Part shown: piece by piece, positions 1 to 8,243 of the stretch
Numbering within the stretch: the stretch's first letter is position 1
Layout: every line of letters starts with the position of its first letter
NCBI RefSeq assembly: GCF_000428785.1
Contig: NZ_AUAP01000001.1
Span: 355,398-419,397 of the forward strand
Origin: Conchiformibius kuhniae DSM 17694
GTDB taxonomy: Bacteria > Pseudomonadota > Gammaproteobacteria > Burkholderiales > Neisseriaceae
Direction: 5' to 3'
DNA length: 64,000 nucleotides
The notes under the pieces: model-generated
Told to the model about the DNA's origin: nothing
Database searches by the model: none
What the model saw: only the letters and a program-made list of their open reading frames with translations
Translations under genes and position numbers: made by a program

Positions 1-1
1 G

Positions 2-1258
2 CGCCCGCACACTTTGGACGAAGTGGTCGGGCAAACGCATCTGCTCGGCACGGGCAAACCTTTGCGGGTGGCGCTGGCAAGCGGTGTGCCGCATTCCATG
101 ATTTTATGGGGCGCACCGGGCATCGGCAAAACCACGCTGGCGCGGATTGTGGCTCAGGGTTTCCATGCCCGTTTCGTGCCGCTTTCGGCGGTGTTTTCCG
201 GTGTGAAAGACATTCGCGAAGCGGTGGCGCAGGCGCAGTCCGACCACGCGGCGGGGCGGCGCACGGTGTTGTTTGTTGATGAAATCCACCGTTTTAACAA
301 GGCACAGCAGGACGCGTTTTTGCCGTATGTGGAAAACGGCGTGTTGGTGTTTGTCGGCGCGACCACGGAAAATCCGTCTTTTGAAGTAAATGCCGCGCTG
401 CTCAGCCGCACGCAGGTTTACCGTTTGCAGCCGCTTGCGCCGGACGAGTTGCGCCGTTTGTGCGACAAGGCCTGCGCCTTGCCCGAATATGCGGACATCG
501 TGTTGGAAGAGGGCGTGCGCGAAGGCTTAATCCGCATGGCGGACGGCGATGCGCGGCGTTTGTTCAACGGTTTGGAACGGCTGTTTTCAAGCAGCCCGAA
601 ACGCATCGGCGCGGACGAAGCCGCCGCTTTGCTGGGCGATGCGCCCTTGCGTTTTGACAAGGGCGGCGATGCTTTTTACGACCAGATTTCCGCCCTGCAC
701 AAATCGGTGCGCGGTTCGCACCCGAATGCCGCGCTGTATTGGTTTTGCCGAATGTTGGAAGCGGGCGCCGACCCGCGCTATTTGGGGCGGCGGCTGGTGC
801 GGATTGCGTGGGAAGACATCGGTTTGGCCGACCCGCGCGCCGCCGCCCTTGCCAACGATGCGCTTGCCGCGTATGAACGGCTGGGTTCGCCCGAAGGCGA
901 GTTGGCATTGGCGCAGGCGGTTTTGTATTTGGCGGCGGCGGCAAAATCCGATGCGGGCTACAGCGCGTTCAAACAAATACGCGAGTTTGCGCGGCAACAC
1001 GGTTCCGCGCCCGTGCCGCCGCATTTGTGCAACGCGCCCACCGCGCTGATGAAAGCGCAGGGCTGCGGACAAGGCTACCGCCACGCCCACGATGAGCCGC
1101 ACGCCTACGCCGCCGGTGAAAACTATATGCCCGCCGGCATCGCCGAACCGGATTGCTACCGCCCCACCGAGCGCGGCTTGGAAGCGAAAATTGCGGAAAA
1201 ACTGGCGTGGCTGAAAAGTTTGGACGAAGCGGCTTTGGCAAAGAAAACATTTGAATAA
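2..1258 (+). CDS. rarA: Replication-associated recombination protein A (RarA/MgsA), 5' end missing
   Basis: AAA+ ATPase of the RarA/MgsA/WRNIP1 family, which acts at stalled replication forks. The reading frame is open to the first base of the window and reads RPHTLDEVVGQTH, the usual RarA N-terminal block, so roughly 20 residues and the start codon lie outside. Visible motifs are Walker A GAPGIGKTT, Walker B VLFVDEIHRF and sensor/arginine-finger stretch GATTENPSFEVNAALLSR. The C-terminal tetramerisation part is complete, ending AALAKKTFE. A promoter for lnt begins within its last codons. Identification is secure; only the 5' boundary is unknown. Confidence 0.95.
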   Translation, partial: RPHTLDEVVGQTHLLGTGKPLRVALASGVPHSMILWGAPGIGKTTLARIVAQGFHARFVPLSAVFSGVKDIREAVAQAQSDHAAGRRTVLFVDEIHRFNKAQQDAFLPYVENGVLVFVGATTENPSFEVNAALLSRTQVYRLQPLAPDELRRLCDKACALPEYADIVLEEGVREGLIRMADGDARRLFNGLERLFSSSPKRIGADEAAALLGDAPLRFDKGGDAFYDQISALHKSVRGSHPNAALYWFCRMLEAGADPRYLGRRLVRIAWEDIGLADPRAAALANDALAAYERLGSPEGELALAQAVLYLAAAAKSDAGYSAFKQIREFARQHGSAPVPPHLCNAPTALMKAQGCGQGYRHAHDEPHAYAAGENYMPAGIAEPDCYRPTERGLEAKIAEKLAWLKSLDEAALAKKTFE

Positions 1259-1278
1259 TCGTCCGTCTGCGTTACAAT
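1251..1278 (+). promoter_or_regulatory. Putative sigma-70 promoter for lnt-holB
   Basis: TTGAAT at 1251-1256 and TACAAT at 1273-1278, 16 bases apart. The -35 overlaps the rarA stop region and the start of lnt follows 34 bases downstream. Seen by eye only. Confidence 0.35.
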
Positions 1279-1311
1279 CCGCACCGCAAACCACCCTTAT
1301 CCCGACAAAAC

Positions 1312-3105
1312 ATGTTCATGACCCGATTGTCGCAACGGCTCGACCGTTTTTTTCAGAAGCCTGTGGTGTATTTTGCGCTTCTGACCGCCTTTGCCGCCGC
1401 CACCCCGTTGGCGTTTGCCCCCTATTACCGCTTCTGGCTGATGCCCCTGCTGTTTGGCGGGCTGATTGCGCTCACCGAGCTCAAACCGCAGCGCCGCGTC
1501 TCCTCCGCCTACTGGTTCGGACTGATTGCCTACACCTGCCAATTTTGGTGGATACACACCGCCCTGCACGATGTGTCCGGATTGCCCAATCTGTACGCCG
1601 TTCCGCTTACCTTTCTGCTGCCTGCCTTTTTGGCACTGTTTCCCGCCATCGCCTTTTGGCTCTACGGCAAACACAGGCTGCCGCGCTCCTTGGCGGTGGG
1701 GTTTTTGCTGCCGATGCTGTGGACGCTGACCGAGTTTGCCCGCGAGCGCGTGTTTACCGGCTTCGGCTGGGGCGCCTTGGGCTACAGCCAAATCGCCGAC
1801 TACAGCCCCTTGGCGGCGCTTGCCCCGATTGGCGGGATTCATCTGGTTACCCTGTTTACCGCGCTGATGTCGGCGTGGCTGGTGCTGATGTGCCGCAACC
1901 GCTCATGGACGCAAAGAGTGGCGTTCGCCCTGCTGTTTTGCATCGTGCTGCACCAAACCCACACCCGCCGCGACACGCTCTACACCCGCCAACACGCCTT
2001 GCCCGTCAGCGTGGCGCTGGCGCAGGGCAATATTCCCCAAACGCTCAAATTCGATGAAGAAAACCTGCTGCCCACCTACCAGCGTTATTTTGACCAAGTG
2101 GCGAAAACCAAAGCGCAAATCGTGGTGTTGCCCGAAACCGCCTTTCCGCAGTTTCTGCAAAGCGTGCCGGTGGATTTGGTTGCCCGTTTTGCCGACAAAG
2201 CCCGCGAAAACGGCAGTGCCTTGGCGGTGGGCATTCCCGCCTTTACCGAAGACGGCAAGGGCTATTTGAACACGATGGTGAATTTGTCGGACTACCACCC
2301 CGACCAGCCCGCGCAGGTGCAGGTTTATGCCAAAAACCATTTGGTGCCGTTTGGCGAATTCAAGCCCGTGCCGCAGCTTACCGAGCCGCTTTACCGCATG
2401 ATGAACATGCCCTTGGCGGATTTCAAACGCGGCGGTTTGGGGCAGGAGCCGTTTGACATGGCGGGGCAGAAGGTGGCGTTCAACATTTGCTACGAAGACG
2501 GTTTCGGCGATGAGCTGATTGATTCGGCACGCAAATCCACCCTGCTTGCCAATGCCAGCAATATGGCGTGGTACGGGCAGTCCGATGCGATGTGGCAGCA
2601 GTTGCAGCAATCGCAGGCGCGGGCGTTGGAATTGGGGCGTTACATGATTCGCGCCACCAATACGGGGGCAACGGCGATTGTCGCGCCGAGCGGCAAGGTG
2701 GTGAAGTTTGCCAAGCCGAACACGGCAACGGTGTTGGAAGGCGAAGCGCACGGCATGACGGGCGAAACGCCGTATATGCGTTTGGGCAGCTCGTGGCCTT
2801 TGTTTTATGTGCTGCTGGTGCTGACGGGTTTGCTGATGTGCTACCGTTATCCGCCGCGCAAAGCGCTTGTGCGCGAAGCCGTGCCGCCGGAGACTTTGCC
2901 GCAGGCGGAGGATTTGGACGTGCCGCCGTCTTTGTCCGGCGTGCCTGCCGCGCCCGAGCCGCCGCCGCCCGCACCGTCTGCCCCGTCCGCACCGCCGCCG
3001 CAACGGCATGACGGACACGGTGAAAGCGGCAGCCGTCCGCCGCGCCGCCGCAAACGCACCCGTAGCGGACACGGCAAACGCAAAAAAGGCGGACGCAAAA
3101 AATGA
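1312..3105 (+). CDS. lnt: Apolipoprotein N-acyltransferase
   Basis: Inner-membrane enzyme that N-acylates the diacylglyceryl-cysteine of apolipoproteins, the last step of lipoprotein maturation. The N-terminal third is a cluster of hydrophobic helices. The nitrilase-like periplasmic domain carries the expected triad: Glu275 (VLPETAF), Lys341 (AKNHLVPFGEF) and Cys393 (NICYEDGFG). A last membrane helix lies near 495-512. The protein is 597 residues; the family is usually about 510-530. The excess is a tail after residue 520, proline-rich at about 533-560 and strongly basic (KRKKGGRKK end). ATG at 1312 and ATG at 1318 are both possible starts. The stop overlaps holB by ATGA, suggesting translational coupling. 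Confidence 0.95.
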   Translation: MFMTRLSQRLDRFFQKPVVYFALLTAFAAATPLAFAPYYRFWLMPLLFGGLIALTELKPQRRVSSAYWFGLIAYTCQFWWIHTALHDVSGLPNLYAVPLTFLLPAFLALFPAIAFWLYGKHRLPRSLAVGFLLPMLWTLTEFARERVFTGFGWGALGYSQIADYSPLAALAPIGGIHLVTLFTALMSAWLVLMCRNRSWTQRVAFALLFCIVLHQTHTRRDTLYTRQHALPVSVALAQGNIPQTLKFDEENLLPTYQRYFDQVAKTKAQIVVLPETAFPQFLQSVPVDLVARFADKARENGSALAVGIPAFTEDGKGYLNTMVNLSDYHPDQPAQVQVYAKNHLVPFGEFKPVPQLTEPLYRMMNMPLADFKRGGLGQEPFDMAGQKVAFNICYEDGFGDELIDSARKSTLLANASNMAWYGQSDAMWQQLQQSQARALELGRYMIRATNTGATAIVAPSGKVVKFAKPNTATVLEGEAHGMTGETPYMRLGSSWPLFYVLLVLTGLLMCYRYPPRKALVREAVPPETLPQAEDLDVPPSLSGVPAAPEPPPPAPSAPSAPPPQRHDGHGESGSRPPRRRKRTRSGHGKRKKGGRKK

Positions 3106-4076
3106 TTTACCCGTGGCATGAAGCGGCGTGGCGGGCATTGTCCGCCCAAGCGCCGCCATCCGCGCTGCTGTTTTACGGCAAACGCGCCACCGGCAAGCGC
3201 ACCTTTGCCCGCGCCTACGCCCGTTTGTTGCTGTGCGAGCAAGCGCACAACGGACACGCGTGCGGCGTGTGTGCGTCCTGCCGCTTGTCGGAACACGGCA
3301 GCCACCCCGATTTTTACCTGCTCGAACCCGATGAAGGGAGCGACAACGGCACGGGGCGCAAGTTGGCGCACATCAAAATCGATGCGGTACGCGCCTTGCT
3401 CGAGCCGCTCAACCAGTCGTCCATGCGCGGCGGGCGGCGCGTGGTGCTGATTGACCCCGCCGAAAGCCTGAATCCGCAAGCCGCCAATGCCCTGTTGAAA
3501 ATACTGGAAGAGCCGCCGCCTGCGGTGGTGTTCCTGCTGGTGTCGGGGCAACGGGGGCTGCTGCTGCCCACCGTCCGCAGCCGTTGCCGCCCCATGCCGC
3601 TGCCCGCGCCCACGCCCGAACAGGCATTGGCATATCTGCACGCGCAGGGGCGCGGCGACGGCGCGGCGGAGCAGTTAGCGTTTCACGGCGGTGCGCCCCT
3701 GTTTGCCGCCGAACCCGAGCAGGAAGCCCTGCGCGAGAGCCTGCTGGTGGTGCTGGCAGAGCCGCGTCTGCTGGCGGTATTGAATTTTGCCGCCGAGTTC
3801 GACAGGCACAAATACCCGCTCGCCCTGCTGCTGGATTGGCTGTACAAATGGCTTGCCGACATGGCGCTGGCACAATACGGCGCCGCCCCACAATACTATC
3901 CTGCCCGCGCCGCCGACAGCGCCCGCGCCGCCGCCCAAACCAATCCTGCCACACTTTTCCGTTTCCAAGCCGATTTAAACCGCCTTGCGCCTTACGGACA
4001 CCACAGCCTGAATGTTAAAATGCAGGCGGAAGCCTTATTGTGCCACTATCTTTTATTGCGGCAAAAGCGGGGATAA
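3102..4076 (+). CDS. holB: DNA polymerase III subunit delta'
   Basis: Clamp-loader subunit that works with delta and gamma/tau to load the beta clamp. Features seen: a degenerate P-loop GKRATGKR (26-33), a zinc-type cysteine set C45, C54, C57, C60, the LNPQAANALLKILEEPP block typical of DnaX/HolB proteins, and the SRC motif. 324 residues is normal. Its ATG overlaps the lnt stop (ATGA), and a PilZ-type gene follows 31 bases downstream, an arrangement common in Neisseria. Confidence 0.93.
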   Translation: MIYPWHEAAWRALSAQAPPSALLFYGKRATGKRTFARAYARLLLCEQAHNGHACGVCASCRLSEHGSHPDFYLLEPDEGSDNGTGRKLAHIKIDAVRALLEPLNQSSMRGGRRVVLIDPAESLNPQAANALLKILEEPPPAVVFLLVSGQRGLLLPTVRSRCRPMPLPAPTPEQALAYLHAQGRGDGAAEQLAFHGGAPLFAAEPEQEALRESLLVVLAEPRLLAVLNFAAEFDRHKYPLALLLDWLYKWLADMALAQYGAAPQYYPARAADSARAAAQTNPATLFRFQADLNRLAPYGHHSLNVKMQAEALLCHYLLLRQKRG

Positions 4077-4107
4077 TGCCCGCGCCGCCCAACACAAGGA
4101 CGAAAAA

Positions 4108-4497
4108 ATGAGTTCAGCCAAACCCGCCGCCCCCGCACCCAACGGCGGACAAGCACCCGGCCGCATGGTCAGCCTGCGACTGGAAAGCAAACCCGTGATT
4201 TACGCCAGCTACATGTCGTTTACCGAATACGGCGGCGTGTTTCTGCCCACCGCCGACAGCTACACGATGGGCGAAGAAGTATTGCTGGTATTGGAGCTGG
4301 TAACGCCCGCCAAAACCGAAAAACTGTTTGTCAAAACCCATGTGTGCTGGATAAACAGCAACCCCAGCGCGGGCGGACGCCCCAAAGGCATCGGCTTGGC
4401 GTTCGGCAGCGATGAAAACAGCGTGAAAGCCAAAGGCATTTTTGAAGCCCTGTTGAGCGGCGTGCTGAACAGCGAACACGCCACCTACACCATGTAA
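4108..4497 (+). CDS. PilZ-domain protein, type IV pilus-associated
   Basis: Short protein (129 residues) of the holB-linked PilZ family required for type IV pilus biogenesis in Neisseria and Pseudomonas. The start at 4108 is chosen over upstream in-frame codons because AAGGA lies just upstream (4096-4100) and the family core begins at GRMVSLRLESKPV. The domain contains LKLE/LRLES and the FVKTHVCWINS beta-strand region. The c-di-GMP-binding RxxxR and D/NxSxxG motifs of canonical PilZ are not evident, as is usual for the pilus-type branch. It lies between holB and tatD, so they probably form one operon. Confidence 0.82.
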   Translation: MSSAKPAAPAPNGGQAPGRMVSLRLESKPVIYASYMSFTEYGGVFLPTADSYTMGEEVLLVLELVTPAKTEKLFVKTHVCWINSNPSAGGRPKGIGLAFGSDENSVKAKGIFEALLSGVLNSEHATYTM

Positions 4498-4500
4498 GCC

Positions 4501-5286
4501 ATGTACCTGATTGACTCGCATTGCCATTTGAATTTTGACGGCTTGGCGCAACGCCTGCCCGAAGTGTTTGACAAGATGGCGGAAAACCAAGTGCGCCAAG
4601 CCCTTGCCATCAGCGTCAGCCGCGACAGCTTTGCCGAAGTGCTGGCGATTGCCGAGGCGCACGAACACGTTTACGCCACGGTCGGCATTCACCCCGACCG
4701 CGAAGACGCCGCCGAATTTTCTTTTGACGAATTGTGCGCCCACGCGCAGCACCCGAAAGTCGCCGCCATTGGTGAAACGGGTTTGGATTACCATTGGTGC
4801 AGTGGCGATTTGGCGTGGCAGCACCGCCGTTTCATCACCCACATCGAAGCGGCGAAGGCAAGCGGGCTGCCTTTGGTGATTCACACGCGCAAATCGGCGG
4901 ACGACACCCTCGCGCTGATGCGCGAACACGGCGCGGAACGGGCGGTGATGCACTGCTTCGCCGAAGACGTGCGCGTGGCGAAAATCGCTTTGGATTTGGG
5001 CTATTACCTATCGTTTTCCGGCATCGTTACCTTTAAAAATGCGGCAGACGTGCAGGAAGCGGCGCGTTATTGCCCTGCCGACCGTCTGCTGGTGGAAACC
5101 GATGCGCCGTTTCTCGCGCCCGTACCGTATCGCGGCAAGCCGAACGAACCTGCCTATGTGCGCCACACCGCCGAGTTTGTCGCCACGCTGCGCGGCGAAA
5201 GTTTGGCAACGGTGATGCAAAACACTTGCGACAATTTTTATCGCTTGTTCGACAAAGTGTCGCCGTCTGCGCTGCTTGCCGTGTGA
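4501..5286 (+). CDS. TatD-family metal-dependent deoxyribonuclease (YcfH-like)
   Basis: TIM-barrel hydrolase of the TatD/YcfH family, predicted 3'-5' DNase. Metal-binding signatures are present: DSHCHLNF at the N-terminus (His7, His9), GETGLDYHW, the HTRKS and MHCF histidines, and ETDAPFLAP near the C-terminus. 261 residues matches YcfH. It starts 3 bases after the PilZ gene stop and is followed by a strong hairpin terminator. It probably belongs to the lnt-holB-pilZ transcription unit. Which TatD paralogue it equals (TatD, YcfH or YjjV) is not certain; holB linkage favours YcfH. Confidence 0.9.
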   Translation: MYLIDSHCHLNFDGLAQRLPEVFDKMAENQVRQALAISVSRDSFAEVLAIAEAHEHVYATVGIHPDREDAAEFSFDELCAHAQHPKVAAIGETGLDYHWCSGDLAWQHRRFITHIEAAKASGLPLVIHTRKSADDTLALMREHGAERAVMHCFAEDVRVAKIALDLGYYLSFSGIVTFKNAADVQEAARYCPADRLLVETDAPFLAPVPYRGKPNEPAYVRHTAEFVATLRGESLATVMQNTCDNFYRLFDKVSPSALLAV

Positions 5287-5293
5287 TGTGCAA

Positions 5294-5327
5294 AAACCCT
5301 TGCAAAGTGCTTGCTTTGCAAGGGTTT
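5294..5327. terminator. Stem-loop terminator after tatD-family gene
   Basis: Perfect 14-bp stem AAACCCTTGCAAAG / CTTTGCAAGGGTTT with a 6-base loop. A-rich and T-rich flanks allow function in both directions, between convergent tatD-family and deoD genes. Confidence 0.75.
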
Positions 5328-5456
5328 GGTTTTCGGTATGGTTGATTAAAATCGCCACGATACGGCGTTGCCAACGCCCTTATGTACCACCCCGTACACG
5401 GCGGGCGTTTCCGCCTTGTCTCGTTTTTATTTTTATCAACTATATATCAAGGCGTG

Positions 5457-6170
5457 TCAGGCAAATTGTGCTGCCGCTTCCAGCGCAATCCGAATCATGT
5501 CGTTAAACGTGCGTTGGCGTTCTTCCGCGCTGGTGTATTCTTCGCGCACGATGTGGTCGGACACGGTGCAGATGCACGCCGCTTTCGCGCCGAATTCCGC
5601 CGCCACGCCGAACAGCCCCGCCGCTTCCATTTCCACGCCCAAAATCCCGTAGCGGCGCAGGGTGTCGGTCAAGCCCGCATCGGGGTGGTAAAACAGGTCG
5701 GTGGAAAACAGATTGCCCACTTTGGCGGCGGTGTTGTGCGCCTGTGCGGCGGCGGCAAGGGCTTGTGTCAGCCCGAAATCGGCGGTGGCGGCGAAGTCGT
5801 AGCCGCGAAAGCGGCTGCGGTTGACTTGGCTGTCGGTGCTTGCGCTCAAACCAATCACGACATCGCGCACATGCACATCGTCCAGCACCGCGCCGCACGA
5901 GCCGACCCGAATCAGGTTTTGCACGCCGTATTCGGTAATCAGCTCTTTGGCGTAGATGGAGCAGGAGGGAATGCCCATGCCGTGTCCCATCACCGACAGG
6001 CGTTTGCCGCGATAGGTGCCGGTGTAGCCGTACATATTGCGTACGGCGGTGATTTGTTCTGCATGGTCCAAAAAGGTTTCGGCGATGTATCGGGCGCGGA
6101 GCGGGTCGCCCGGCATCAGCACGGTGGGGGCAAATGCGCCTTGCGGCGCGGCAATGTGCGGGGTGGGCAT
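5457..6170 (-). CDS. deoD: Purine-nucleoside phosphorylase, DeoD type
   Basis: Hexameric phosphorylase that cleaves purine (deoxy)ribonucleosides to free base and (deoxy)ribose-1-phosphate. Family signatures are clear: MPGDPLRARYIAE, GHGMGIPSCSIYAKELI (phosphate and pentose contacts), RVGSCGA and GVEMEAAGLF, with the catalytic Asp in CTVSDHIV. 237 residues is the normal length. Its ATG shares one base with the lysC stop (TGATG), so it is probably translated from the lysC message; the two functions are otherwise unrelated. Confidence 0.95.
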   Translation of the reverse strand: MPTPHIAAPQGAFAPTVLMPGDPLRARYIAETFLDHAEQITAVRNMYGYTGTYRGKRLSVMGHGMGIPSCSIYAKELITEYGVQNLIRVGSCGAVLDDVHVRDVVIGLSASTDSQVNRSRFRGYDFAATADFGLTQALAAAAQAHNTAAKVGNLFSTDLFYHPDAGLTDTLRRYGILGVEMEAAGLFGVAAEFGAKAACICTVSDHIVREEYTSAEERQRTFNDMIRIALEAAAQFA

Positions 6171-7405
6171 CAGGCGCGTTCCTTGGTTTGGTCCAATTCA
6201 AATTCTTTGTGCAGCACGCGGGTGGCCAGTTCCATGTATTTTTCGTCAATCAGCACGGAAATTTTGATTTCGGAGGTGGAAATCATTTGGATATTGATGT
6301 TGTCTGCCGCCAAGGCGCGGAACATTTTGGAGGCGACACCCACGTGCGAGCGCATGCCCAAGCCGACAATCGATACTTTGCACACATTGTCGTCGCCGCT
6401 GATTTCGTCCGCGCCGATGGTGTTTTTCAAGTTGCCGAGCAAATCCAAGGTGGGCTGGTAGTCGCCGCGCGGCACGGTGAAGGAAAAATCGGTGGTGCCT
6501 TCGTTGCCGACGTTTTGGATAATCATGTCCACGTCGATGTTGGCATCGGCAACCGCGCCCAAAATCTGGTAGGCGATGCCGGGTTTGTCGGGAACGCCGC
6601 GCACGTTGATGCGGGCTTGGTTTTTGTCAAAAGCGATGCCGGATACGATGGCCTGTTCCATGTTTTCGTCTTCCTCAAAGGTAATCAATGTGCCTTCGCC
6701 GCCTTCTTGCAGGCTGCTGAGTACGCGCAGGCGCACTTTGTATTTGCCGGCAAATTCCACCGAACGGATTTGCAGGACTTTGCTGCCCAAGCTCGCCAGC
6801 TCGAGCATTTCGTCAAAGGTGATGGTGTCCATGCGCCGCGCTTCGGGTACGACGCGCGGGTCGGTGGTGTACACGCCGTCCACGTCGGTGTAGATTTGGC
6901 ACTCGTCTGCTTTGAGCGCCGCCGCCAGTGCCACCGCCGAGGTGTCGGAGCCGCCGCGCCCGAGCGTGCTGATGTCGCCGTGGCTGCTGATGCCCTGAAA
7001 ACCCGCCACAATCACCACGCGCCCGTCTTGCAAATCGGCGCGCATTTTGGCGTCGTCGATGCTTTCAATCCGCGCTTTGGTGTGGGCGCAATCGGTTTTC
7101 ACCGCCACTTGCCAGCCCGTGTAGCTTTTTGCCGCCACGCCGATGTTTTGCAATGCCATCGCCAGCAGTCCGATGGTAACCTGTTCGCCCGTTGCCAGCA
7201 CCACGTCCATTTCGCGGGGGTCGGGATAGGCTTGGATTTCGTGCGCCAGTGCCACCAAGCGGTTGGTTTCGCCGCTCATTGCCGACACCACCACCACCAC
7301 GTCATGCCCTTGTGCGCGGGTTTTGGCGATGCGCTTGGCAACGTTTTTGATGCGTTCGACCGAGCCGACCGAAGTACCGCCGTATTTTTGTACAATCAAT
7401 GCCAT
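6170..7405 (-). CDS. lysC: Aspartate kinase
   Basis: First enzyme of the aspartate family pathway (lysine, threonine, methionine), phosphorylating L-aspartate. The kinase domain starts VQKYGGTSVGS and has VVVSAMSGETNRL and the GRGGSDTSAVALA block. Two ACT regulatory domains occupy the C-terminal third (VRGVPDKPG; VSIVGLGMRSHVG), consistent with feedback control. 411 residues fits the monofunctional class II enzyme. hom and thrB, further along this window, continue the threonine branch and dapA starts the lysine branch. An imperfect TGCCGC/GCGGCA hairpin lies in the leader (7432-7451), but I see no lysine riboswitch. Confidence 0.96.
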   Translation of the reverse strand: MALIVQKYGGTSVGSVERIKNVAKRIAKTRAQGHDVVVVVSAMSGETNRLVALAHEIQAYPDPREMDVVLATGEQVTIGLLAMALQNIGVAAKSYTGWQVAVKTDCAHTKARIESIDDAKMRADLQDGRVVIVAGFQGISSHGDISTLGRGGSDTSAVALAAALKADECQIYTDVDGVYTTDPRVVPEARRMDTITFDEMLELASLGSKVLQIRSVEFAGKYKVRLRVLSSLQEGGEGTLITFEEDENMEQAIVSGIAFDKNQARINVRGVPDKPGIAYQILGAVADANIDVDMIIQNVGNEGTTDFSFTVPRGDYQPTLDLLGNLKNTIGADEISGDDNVCKVSIVGLGMRSHVGVASKMFRALAADNINIQMISTSEIKISVLIDEKYMELATRVLHKEFELDQTKERA

Positions 7406-7466
7406 TTTGTTATCTCAAAAATTTCCGAATGCCGCAAAAAGGCGCGGCAGACGCGAGTATAGCAGA

Positions 7467-7877
7467 TTATTTTTCCTGCCCGAAACGCGCCCACACGCGC
7501 AGTTTGTGAAAATCGCTGCGGCTCATCGCATCGGGCGGGACGAATTGCCAAAATACCCGTCCGCTTCCGGTGCGCCATTTCAAAAAGCAGCCGAAACGGT
7601 GTATCAGGCTGCCTGCTTGCAGGGTGGCGGGGTAGGGCTTGCGCCGTCCTGCGGCAAACAGCCACACCCGTCCGTAGGCATCGACCCGCATTTTGCCGAT
7701 GCGTTGCGGGTCGTCCCGCCACGCCCATGCCAATGTGCCCGCCAACAACAGCAACAGCACCAACCGCGCCGCGCCGTACAAATGGACGGTGCAGGCGTAT
7801 GCCGTTACCGCCGCCAACAGCGCGCACACGATGCGCCGCGACCGTGCGGGTGCAAACGCCAGCTCGAAACCGCGCAC
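7467..7877 (-). CDS. YgfX/CptA-like small membrane protein
   Basis: 136 residues. A short basic N-terminus is followed by two adjacent hydrophobic segments (about residues 18-37 and 38-52), then a soluble domain with the layout of the YgfX family (LLLLLLAGTLAWAWR, then a WLF...RTGSGRVFWQFVP region, and a final F-R-DFHKLRVW block). In Enterobacteria YgfX pairs with SdhE/YgfY; no SdhE homologue is next to it here. It follows the 120-residue hypothetical gene by 3 bases, so both are probably co-transcribed with rarD. The family assignment rests on pattern, not alignment. Confidence 0.55.
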   Translation of the reverse strand: MRGFELAFAPARSRRIVCALLAAVTAYACTVHLYGAARLVLLLLLAGTLAWAWRDDPQRIGKMRVDAYGRVWLFAAGRRKPYPATLQAGSLIHRFGCFLKWRTGSGRVFWQFVPPDAMSRSDFHKLRVWARFGQEK

Positions 7878-7880
7878 GGC

Positions 7881-8243
7881 TTATTCCGCATTATCACCGG
7901 CAAGCGGCGAAACGTGCCACTGCGCCGCTTCCAAATCCACCAGCGAATCATGCACTTCAGCATCGAAAAACGTCCAAAACGCCGGCAAATCCCTGTTTTT
8001 CGGCCACAAGGCGCGTTCCACCGACCACGATGCCAATTCCGCTTCAAAAATCTGTTCGTATTTTTCGTCAAAATAGGCAAGGGCTTGTTCGGGTTCGTCA
8101 AACTGGGGGACGAGAAACACGCTGCAATTGGCGCGAAGCTGTGCCAAAGTCAAATCGGGCAGGTCGTCATCGCAGCTTTTGAGCCAATCCAAAAACGCTT
8201 GGGTGGGTTTGAGCACCACAACGGTGCGGTCAATCAGATACAT
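7881..8243 (-). CDS. Conserved hypothetical protein
   Basis: 120-residue acidic protein, no membrane segment and no motif I recognise. The start at 8243 is preferred over an upstream in-frame codon because AAGGA stands 9 bases before it and the body MYLIDRTVVVLKP looks like a true N-terminus. The sequence is rich in Trp and acidic residues, with a possible short alpha/beta fold. Its start lies inside the rarD 3' end (14-base overlap), and a YgfX-like gene follows 3 bases later, implying tight coupling. Confidence 0.75.
   Translation of the reverse strand: MYLIDRTVVVLKPTQAFLDWLKSCDDDLPDLTLAQLRANCSVFLVPQFDEPEQALAYFDEKYEQIFEAELASWSVERALWPKNRDLPAFWTFFDAEVHDSLVDLEAAQWHVSPLAGDNAE

Noticed and set aside
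7406..7466. Lysine riboswitch before lysC
   Set aside because: The leader is only about 60 bases with one small hairpin, far too short for the lysine aptamer.
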